Shown: positions 55,600-64,000 of the stretch, piece by piece
Position numbering within the stretch: position 1 is the stretch's first letter
How the letters are laid out: every line of letters starts with the position of its first letter
Origin: Zygnema cylindricum
Taxonomy: Eukaryota > Streptophyta > Zygnematophyceae > Zygnematales > Zygnemataceae
Direction of reading: 5' to 3'
Assembly: GCA_037447655.1 (NCBI GenBank)
Contig: JBBHKE010000492.1
Coordinates: 38,310-102,309, forward strand
DNA length: 64,000 nt
Notes under the pieces: model-generated
The model's input: the letters and a program-made list of their open reading frames with translations, nothing else
The model's database searches: none
Told to the model about the DNA's origin: nothing
Position numbers and translations under genes: made by a program

Positions 55600-58415
55600 G
55601 TTACAAACATCCCATGTGGGACAAAAGGTGGTGTTATGATCTACTTTGACAAGATTGAGGTGTGTTTGTATTGGGAAAATTTAATGGTTTTAGTTATCAA
55701 TCTTTCCATCTTTTCACAAATTGTAAAGTATAATGTTTGTAGACAGTGCAGTTTCACTTCATAAATGCCTTTCCTCACTTTATGTGTCTCTATTAAAGCT
55801 ACAAGTCTATTGTTCCTGGCCGGCTTAAATATACTCCATTTGTCTCAAGTTCTATGCCATTATTATTCAGTCCACTTGACATTCGTATCATAATTGAAGT
55901 CATTTTTTTACAAGATTAAAGGCTTTTAGTTTGTGTATCAATTTATTGTATGTCGTCGATTTGGCACAATCCCCAGTATGATAACAAGTGCCATTGACAA
56001 GAAACGAGGAAGGAAATTTATATATTTGTTTATGCATTTTTTTTTTGCCCCACACTTCATTTTGAAACAACAGAGGATGTGGTTTCAATTTCTTGGGTTT
56101 GGGACACTGTTGAAATTTTGAAAATAGGCCTAACAGTTGTAATGGTTAACATAGCATAGCATTAGTATAATGTGTTCATGTCAAATAGACTTAACTGTTG
56201 AAATGATAGTTTTTCGCGGTTGTGTTGGGATTTTGAGCTAAGCTCGTGGTGACACATGGATGGGATGACAGGTAGTAAATCGGTTGAAAAAAGACCTTGT
56301 GTATGAAACAATTAGGGAATATGGAGTGGACTATGACAAGACCTGGATCTATGACAAGATTCACCATGAGATCAATCAGTTTTGTAGTGGACACACACTA
56401 CAGGAGGTGTACATTGACCACTTTGACCAGGTATGAGAGGGTTCAAAAATTTAATTTTAGGCAACCTTAATTTCACTGCAGTACTGCACAACAAACTGTA
56501 ACATTGTACAATGGTTTGAATTCTTCAAACAAATTAATATTTTATTCACATGGAAGTATTAATTTTAATGTATTTGATGTCGCTTGTAAAAAAATCCACT
56601 TAATAAGGGTTGGCGATTGGTTATCAAATTCTGTATTTTGGGTAGATCGACGAGCAAATGAAAGAAGCAATTCAGCGGGACCTTACCAAATACGCTCCGG
56701 GAATAGAAATTATTGGCGTACGAGTAACAAAGCCCACTATTCCCCCCAGCATCGCTAAAAACTACGAGCAAATGGAGCAAGAACGTACAAAGGTGAAATA
56801 TTTCCTCTACGTTTTCCTTCACATCACGACATTCTTTGTGGAGTGTGATGTAACGTAATTTAATAATATGAATACTACCTGGGAATAATAATGAATGTTC
56901 ATATTTTAGGAAAGTATTCCTCTTCTCTTTTTTCCTCCTAATGTCAACCTTTGCCTCTTCCTCTCCCTCTCTACTTTGAATGGCACCCTCTTTTCCCCAT
57001 TTAACTGTCACTATCTCGCTCCCTTCTAAGTACCTTCTCCTCCATGCCTTCCCTCCTATTCTCTCTCTTGTCTCCTCCTTTAGCCATCACTTCCTCCGCA
57101 CTCTCTAGCTGCGACTCTGTTCTCCCCTTCCCTTTTTCTTGAGCGCCCTTTTCTCTTCTCCATCATACCGTCATTATCTGTCCCACCCTTGCAAAATTTC
57201 TCTCATCTGTGTCGAATTTTATATATGGTACAACTCACACTAGCTTGAGTTTGCTTACCACTGGTTACTTCCCCTCTCTCTCTTCCCTTTCTTATAGGTT
57301 TTGATTGCTGTTGAACGTCAAATGGTGGTCGAAAAAGAGGCTGAGACGGAGAAAAAACGAGCGGTTACAGAAGCAGAAAAAGCGGCCCATGTGAGTCGGA
57401 TTCTGATGGAACAACTGGTTCAAGAGAAGGAGAGCAGTTTAAGACAGGAAGAGATTGAGAATCAAATCTTTTTGGCACAGAAAAAAGCTCTGGCGGACGC
57501 TGATTATTACAGGTGGGTTATTCCATGTCAGTATTATGTTTGATTTTTGACACTTTTTTGTCCATTGTTGACTTGTTTTTGATATTGAACAGTTAAACGA
57601 CCAGCAATGGATACATATTTTTTTTGTCTCTAAATGCCAATTTTGGTCAATTTCTGGAAAAATCTTTCCACATTTTATGTTTAATTACTTTTCAAGTGAT
57701 GACTGGCACGAAAACCAGACCAAATGGTTTTCCTTTCTGGTGATCTCAGCTTTTTTCATGGGATTTTGATCTGTGAAAGTACAGCATTTCATATCCTATT
57801 TTGGTATATTTTTCATCTAGGAATGAAGTTTTTACTCCCTTTTTTTACACGACTCACTGTGCAGAGTATTAAAGGAAGCCGAGGCAAACCGTTTGAAGCT
57901 GACTCCAGAATTTTTGGAGTTAAGGTTTATCGAGGCAATTTCAAACAACACCAAAATCTTCTTTGGAGAAAAGGTACGAAGAATGACAAAACAAGGGTCA
58001 ATTGTCAGAAATGAGGGTTGTAATTGTTAACATTTTGACTTTCTGTTCACGTTTCTTTTTTTTAAAACGCTTAAAAGTTGCAGTTTCAACAGACAAGTCA
58101 GTCGAGTCTCTTTAGTTTGGATTCTTCTGGTGGTTCTAGAGTATCGTGTGTCCATCTACAAATATTTTAGCGGTTTTAATTGAACGTCTTTGTCCATAAA
58201 AAACAATGAAAGTCGTTGTACAGATTTGTTCATGTCCATAAACAATATTACAGAATTCACTGTACATTGTGGTAACGTTTTTGTCCATAAAAAATATTGA
58301 AAAATGATATAAAATTTGATGTTTTCTCGTGGTTTTACAGGTTCCATCTATGATAGTGAATCAACGATTATTAGCAAGTATGCTGGGAGAAAGATATAGT
58401 TCTCACGATGAATAG
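55600..58415 (+). CDS. Erlin-like SPFH/band-7 protein, C-terminal six exons
   Basis: Erlins are ER membrane proteins of the SPFH (stomatin/prohibitin/flotillin) family that oligomerise in cholesterol-rich domains and assist ER-associated degradation in animals; plants have one-copy homologues. Exons 55600-55659, 56272-56430, 56646-56792, 57298-57512, 57865-57973 and 58341-58415 (TAG) join in frame to ~254 residues. Landmarks: [79 protein letters not shown], a coiled-coil stretch ([20 protein letters not shown]), [20 protein letters not shown], and [15 protein letters not shown]. The match to plant erlin-like proteins is close along the whole length. Missing: the N-terminal ~80-90 residues including the transmembrane anchor, which must lie further upstream or be lost. 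CT-rich sequence fills the intron around 56915-57190. Confidence 0.92.
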
Positions 58416-58694
58416 GGTGGACAAGAGAGTAGACATAAACGAAGGAAAAGCCAAAGGAAAAAGAAGCTCGTAAAAAAGGATTTTAAAAAGGAAACGTTTT
58501 GAAGTTTTGCTAGTTTTTCAGTAGACGAAGTTGGCAATTTTTAGAAGATGTCTATATGGTCTTTTGCAGTAGATGTATATAAGGGCAGGACAGGGAACAC
58601 GATTTACTGCAAGTTTTTCCTCCAGTGTTGTAGAAAAGTTAAATATATGAACATTGTTATTTCTTTACGTTTGATACTCTTAACTGATTGTGTG

Positions 58695-58700
58695 AATAAA
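58695..58700 (+). terminator. Candidate poly(A) signal of the erlin-like gene
   Basis: AATAAA 280 nt past the stop codon. Confidence 0.4.
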
Positions 58701-59035
58701 CATTTCCCGCATGTAAACAAAGCATTGTACCCTATATATTTGCACAATCAGATTCCTTATTTTTTATTGAAGATTTTTAGAGTTTGCAGAGGCTTCAGAG
58801 TTTTTGCTGAAGATGAATTAGCAAAAGTATATATACTGATGTCATTTTAAATGCGAACCACGTATGAAAGGCTCTAAAAGTACGGTATAAAAAAGCCTTA
58901 GATAAGAGGTTTTCCTCTCTTCCTTCGAAGTGTAAAACTTACTAGGAAGCCCAGGTTTACTTGTATGAAACATATTTGTGTAGCAATTTTTTTTTTTGTT
59001 TGGTTATCAATTTGTACCGTGTATAGCAACTCCAC

Positions 59036-59235
59036 TGCACATCATTCTTATCAGCACAATAATTCGTGGCTTTTTTTGGGTCAAACATCACAAAATAGTG
59101 TTAACAACACTGTTTAAAGTCGTGGATTACAATCTGTTCTGCCTAGTCACCACGCAATAAACTAATTATTATTAACTCTAATGTGGTTAACACCAAATAA
59201 ATCCGTAGTGCTAATAACAATGGGCGATGTAGTGC
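59036..59235. mobile_element. Possible short TACACCGC-family element
   Basis: Ends TGCACATCATTCTTATCAG and, inverted, ACTACATCGCCCATTGTTAT; ~200 bp with AGTGTTAACAACACT inside. More diverged than the other copies. Confidence 0.4.
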
Positions 59236-60534
59236 TGATGTTTCTTTCGACTCTAAAAGCCGTTTTTCTAAATTTCATTTTCTATTTTAAGTGAAACCGA
59301 CAAGTTTTCGAAAGGAGTTTTTGAGAGGTGAAATATTTTTACCAATCAGTTTTCGTAATTTGCTTTTTGTCACACTAAAAGGTGTCTGTTTCACTCAAAA
59401 TTCGTAGCCTTTGCTAAAATGAAGCATAGAACTTTGATATCATTTCAAATGTATTCTAAAATTTTACACAAAAAAAAACAAGTTACACCAATAACCGTAG
59501 TATTGATCACATCTTTATCTACCAAGCTCAATTTGAATTACTAAAAATCTTCAAATTTCAAAATAATTCAAATTTATCAATTTGTCCCTATCATACGTAA
59601 ATGGTACTTTTCCGCCTACTAACTTTGCTAGAAAAAAATCTCTAAAAATTTAAAAAAATGACCAAAATCTGGACAATCTTCTCCTCGATCTTTCACTGAC
59701 CACCTATTCTCCAGATGACTTAATTACACTACAATAGCAAATAGTTGCAATAAATGCAATTTTGGCAATTTAAGCATCTCCTCGGAGAACATTTTGCCAT
59801 ATTGAGTGGACATAATTTCTACACTTTTTCTGCTGCCAGGTGGCAACATAGAAACAGTTATTCTTCCTCTGTCCTTTTGAGCCTATCGTCTTTACACTAC
59901 ATGGAAAGACATTCATTCATTTTTCCCTCTCCCCCCGTCTCTTTCTCTCTTTTTCCCTCTCTCTCCTCCTCTCCTCCTCCCTCCTCTCTATCCTCTCCCT
60001 CTCTCTCTCTCCCTCTCTCCCTCAATACTGATTCATATACTTTAATCTCCCTTCACAAATACCCTCTCGACCCTTTCTTATCCTAAAAAATGACTTTCTT
60101 GTCGGCTTTTAAAAAGAAAAGAATACAAACATTTTTGTTTGCAAAAGGAAGTCCAGTAAACTACCTCCCTTCTCAGAACTGAAAAAGAAAATTAAAGGTC
60201 AACTCAAGTCATTGGACTTGAGTTGTACTGTTCTCAAACCTCGAGTCACAATCCTCATCTTGTTTTGAGCTACTTTCCTGTTTTCTTTCCAGGTCAGAAA
60301 AATTCTATACCAAAATCTTACCACAACACATAAATACCCAATTTATACAAAGGAAAACAACAATAAGAGCTCCAAATCTTCTTGGATACAAAAGACGATC
60401 TTGAGATTTTCCTTTGCCAGAAAATCAACGATGAACCTGCAAAATTCCTGACCTTTTCTTTTCCTTTTTTTCCCTTTTCTTTCCTTCTTTTCCCTTTTCT
60501 TTCCTCTTTTTCCCTTTTTCTTCTTTTTCAAATA

Positions 60535-63500
60535 TCAAGTGGCAACACTCCTTGTATCAGCCTTAGGATCCACGACCTCGGGAGATCCATTATCTCCCGG
60601 TTCATTTTCTTCCTCTACCGAAGAGGGAAGCCTTCCTGAAGATCTCCCTTTTAATGGTCCTTCAGAACTCAATTCACTATCTGTATTTTTTTGTTCCACT
60701 GGTTTTTCTGAAGCTTGACTTTTTCCTAAAGGCCCAGAATCCGTACAAGATTCTGGAGACTCTTCCGAAGTAGTTTTCGTATTCGCTTTACTTGTGGCTT
60801 CTGACAAAGGACCAGTAACTGGATTCTCTTTGAGAGTTGTCTCTTTTACATTCGTATCTTTGTTAAAACTCGTATCTTTAAAACTCGTGTCTTTAAAACT
60901 TGTTTCTTTAAAACTTCTCTGGAGAAGACTTGGTAAAGGACGAAATCTCGTTGCAGGAGGTGAGGCTGGACTTCTTGGTGAAGTAGGTAATCTGGGTCTC
61001 CTAGAAGAGGCCAAAAGAACTCCTCTGTCCAACCTTTCGTCTATGTCTAATCTTTTTAATTTTCTTCCGGGCTCAGAATCGTGTATAGTCGAATTTTCGG
61101 TCGCAGACGAGGGTAAAGACGGACTATTTGGACCCGGTGGGTCGATAGGAATAACTAACTGTTTTGGAGGATAATAAATGGTTGTGGGACGTTGAACTTC
61201 CAGTTTGGAAATAGAAGTACTCATGGATTGTGATTTATTTGATTGGATATTCGTGGGAAGTCCGGAAGAAATGGAGGTCGAAGTCGGAGTAAAAGTGTCG
61301 AGAGATTTTGTACTTCTTTGAGAAGGGAGAGGACCGAAGCATACGGTGCTGACACTTGGCACGTGATCGTCGATAAAAAGAGTGAGAATAAAAGAACTGA
61401 GGAGGAGGAGGTGTTGGAGGAGGAGGAAAGTGACAGGTTCAACATCTGGTGGGACAGAGAAATCAAAAAATAGAGAGGAGAGTTAGTGTAGACGAAGGGA
61501 ATAAGTGTGTAGTTACAACTTATCTCCGGAATTTATCTATAAACAAACAATTTGTCTTTGTCTGTTTATCGACATTTTTGAGGAGAAGGTTTCTGAAAGA
61601 TGTAAAAGACTGAGAGTAGAAAACATCAATTTGCTTCTGTTTATGTCACACGATAAGAAGAGAGTTCCAAAACAAGTTCTATAAGTTTCTTAAGAGCCAT
61701 ATCTATCACTATCTACCTTTACTGGACAAAAGTCTTGAGCTTTTTAATGACATTCCTGCCATGGACAATCCGATCATTTTAGTTTAAGTTTTTCAATCAC
61801 ATTCTCGGTTTGGACAATTCGATCATTTTTTTATTTTTTCGGGTGTTTACAGATTCTCTTACTTGGAGCAATAACTCTTCGAGACGCATCACTAAATACT
61901 GTGAGAGCAGAATATGCCAAAGAAGAAACCACCGCATGGGCGATAACCGGTCCATCGACATAAAGGGCAAAACTTGTTTTCCACAAACGGAAAAAATAAG
62001 GCCATTTCCATCTGCACAAAACGGAATAAAGCAAAAGAAGAAAAGAAAAAGAAAAAAACCAATGAAAACAAACAACGACAAGAGAAAACAAATCAAAGCA
62101 AACGAAAAGGAAAAAGTAAGGAAAACAAGATCGAAGGAAAATTTAGAGAACTAGATGAAAAGCAATCAATTGGGGTTCACAAAGGAGTTCAATTTTGACT
62201 CGGCTACATTTAAAAGAAAGAAAAAATAGTTTCCTGGAAAGGAGGAGGCTGACTCTATGGCAAAAACATTTCCGATAAATCATATATTCAATGTATATAT
62301 CTACTCCAAATTTAAAACTGAAACCTTTAAAGTATAACTCTCCTTATCTACAATAGCAGGGGCAAACTACTCTAAAGAAAGTTTCCAATAAACACTCTAT
62401 AAACAATTAACTTCCTTAAAAAAAAAACACAGAAAATGGAAAAAGAAAATGCAAGAACTTCCACTACGACTTCCTGAAAAAGAAGAGAAGAGGTCTAAAC
62501 TGTGGGCTTCAATACGAAACCACAGTATTAAATGTTCAGATAAACTTCCTCAAAAGAACCAGGTCATGAAACGAGAGTTTTCAAAACATCATTCTGAATA
62601 AAATATCCAGAACGGTAACCCAAGATTTGAAACGATTTTCATAATACTGGAACTTAAACCAAAGCTTAAAACAAATTTCCGAAGACTATTCCAAATTAAA
62701 GATTCTGTGGACAAAAGTTTCTTCCGATAAAAGATTCCCATTTCCCTTCCTTATGCTAAAAAAGTGACTTTCTTGTCACTACCTGCCTTTACCAAACTGA
62801 AAAACAAAAGTAAAAGTCAACTCAAGTCAACAGATTCGAGTTGTAGCTTTCTTACAAGTCAAGGCATGGTCCTCATCTTAAAATATTACCACACCACGTA
62901 CATACCACCATTTAACACAAAAAAAAACAAGGATTAGTTAAAGTTTTAAAGGATTTTCACAAACCTGGTGCTCATGCTGTTGAGAGGAACCTTTTTTACA
63001 AAAGTGAGAATAATTGCAAACATGAGTCCAATGGCCAATGAGGCGATAGTGACCTGTCGCTGTCCTCCCGCCGTAGCGCTAGTTGCAGCTAAGGACTGCA
63101 AAAATAGAGAATTAAGGGAGAATTGGGGGAGAATAAGGAGTGAAAATTGGGGGAGAATAAGGAGTGAAAATTGGGGGAGAATAAGGAGTGAAAATTGGGG
63201 GAGAATAAGGAGTGAAAACTGGGGGAGAATAAGGAGTAAAAATTGGGGGAGAAGAGAGAGCATTAATCGGGGGAGAGCAGGCAACAAGATTGGAGAGAAG
63301 CGAGAGAACGAATTGAAGAAGAGAGGGAAAGCACTGGGGAAAAGGGAAGGATAAAAATTTGGGGAAAAGGCAGAAAAGGATTTGGGGAGAACACAAAATA
63401 AGAATTGACGGAGAAGAAAGAAAAAGAATTGGGGGACAAGGGAGGGAAAGGACTGGGCAAAAAGAAGCGATAAAAATCAGTGAAGACGAGGGAGTACGAA

Positions 63501-63720
63501 TAAAAGGTGACTAAAAGATAAAGAAAAAGGAAAAACAAAAGTCAAAAAGAAAAAAATACACAAATGCACTCACAAATAAAATTTTGGGAAATTCCTACCT
63601 GAAGGCTCAAAAAGAGAGTTATACTTCCGAAAGGAAAAAACTTAGCGAGACGAGCGAGATATTCAATATCAGTTCCATCAGTATAATAGTCTCCTAATCG
63701 AAAAGATTCCCCACTTGTGT
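60535..63720 (-). CDS. Four-helix membrane protein with Ser/Thr/Pro-rich tail (5' end missing)
   Basis: Four exons on the minus strand join in frame: 63720-63599, 63095-62965, 62011-61863, 61445-60535 (TGA). They give 436 visible residues. I do not recognise the family. Visible: TDGTDIEYLARLAKFF, a hydrophobic helix at ~26-47, a second at ~55-73 (VTIASLAIGLMFAIILTFV), a cytosol/lumen loop with WKWPYF, a third at ~106-124 (VIAHAVVSSLAYSALTVFS), and a fourth at ~135-158 (VTFLLLQHLLLLSSFILTLF). The remaining ~278 residues are hydrophilic and rich in Ser, Thr, Pro and charge, with a short repeat FKETS/FKDTS/FKDTS/FNKDT around the middle and a PRLPTSPRSPASPP proline patch. Four-pass topology with a long probably phosphorylated tail suggests a scaffold or channel-like membrane protein, but that is a guess. 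The first visible exon begins mid-codon, so at least one more exon lies upstream, probably past the window end. Confidence 0.75.
63116..63265. repeat. 24-bp minisatellite in an intron
   Basis: Five to six near-identical copies of GGAGAATAAGGAGTGAAAAT followed by TGGG, decaying into looser GGGGAGA-type sequence to about 63500. Lies in the first visible intron of the minus-strand membrane-protein gene. Confidence 0.9.
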
Positions 63721-63905
63721 CTACAAATACGAAATAGAAAAAAAGAAGGCAAATTAGGATCTCGAAAAGAAGTAAAAATAACAGAAAAAAAGCCAACAGA
63801 GAACCATCAAGAAACCGTAAAACAGCCATAAAAAACCATTAAAAACACAAAACAAAAAAGCCTGCATGAGGAAAACAAAACCAATAACAAAACCAAAGAC
63901 AAAAC

Positions 63906-63966
<61 letters not shown>

Positions 63967-64000
63967 AAAAAACAAAAAAAAAAAAAAAAAAAACAAAAAA
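63721..64000. repeat. Homopolymer A run at window end
   Basis: Upstream of the membrane-protein exon the sequence becomes A-rich, with an almost pure A run of about 55 bases from 63909 and a second run to the end. It is a low-complexity tract or a collapsed sequencing region. Confidence 0.8.

Larger units (their letters stand above)
58416..60534. other. Intergenic space between convergent erlin-like and membrane-protein genes
   Basis: Contains the erlin-like 3' untranslated region, the small element at 59036-59235, a CT-rich tract at 59925-60030, and a T/C-rich stretch at 60450-60530 just past the stop of the minus-strand gene. No gene. Confidence 0.5.

Noticed and set aside
63116-63265. CRISPR-like regular repeat
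   Set aside because: Units are contiguous with no spacers and lie in a eukaryotic intron; it is a minisatellite.

Overview
The window looks like nuclear DNA of a green plant or streptophyte alga. It is AT-rich, its genes are split by GT-AG introns, and its ribosomal protein S19, erlin/SPFH protein and solanesyl-diphosphate-synthase-type exons all read as plant versions. There is also a lone 72-nt leucine-rich-repeat exon of the kind plant LRR receptor genes are built from. The lineage below streptophytes cannot be settled from the sequence alone. No organelle, viral, bacterial or CRISPR features were found.

Layout. 0-6 kb holds an orphan LRR exon, small inverted-repeat elements and a 2.7-kb purine-rich minisatellite. 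An F-box/LRR gene lies at 6.8-7.8 kb (-). 8-15 kb is a thicket of short, apparently non-autonomous inverted-repeat transposons, partly nested. Two homologous Myb/coiled-coil genes converge at 17.6-26.9 kb: an uninterrupted 2013-codon gene (+) with an SR-type arginine/serine tail, and a 411-codon relative (-). A multi-exon polyprenyl (solanesyl-type) diphosphate synthase gene (+) spans 29-35.8 kb. It lacks the segment that normally precedes the first aspartate-rich motif, and a degenerate copy of two of its exons lies just upstream. 36-43 kb is mobile and repeat DNA, including a decayed non-LTR retrotransposon. RPS19 (-, five exons, complete) is at 44.2-47.6 kb. 48-52.3 kb is again transposons: tandem long-arm elements, a second retrotransposon fragment and a small inverted-repeat element. 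A glycine-rich exon (-) of an unknown gene lies at 52.4-52.9 kb. Six exons of an erlin-like SPFH gene (+) lie at 55.6-58.4 kb. The last gene (-, 60.5-63.7 kb, 5' end outside the window or undetected) encodes a four-helix membrane protein with a long Ser/Thr/Pro-rich tail that I do not recognise.

The genes do not form a pathway. The confidently placed ones are housekeeping functions (translation, isoprenoid quinone side-chain synthesis, ER membrane protein handling) separated by repeats. The most unusual locus is the convergent Myb pair. Both proteins share two SANT/Myb repeats plus one coiled-coil motif, but one has gained about 1,500 residues of coiled coil, internal tandem repeats and an RS domain. 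Splice sites and exon phases were read by eye; every exon chain given for RPS19, the erlin-like gene and the four-helix protein joins in frame.
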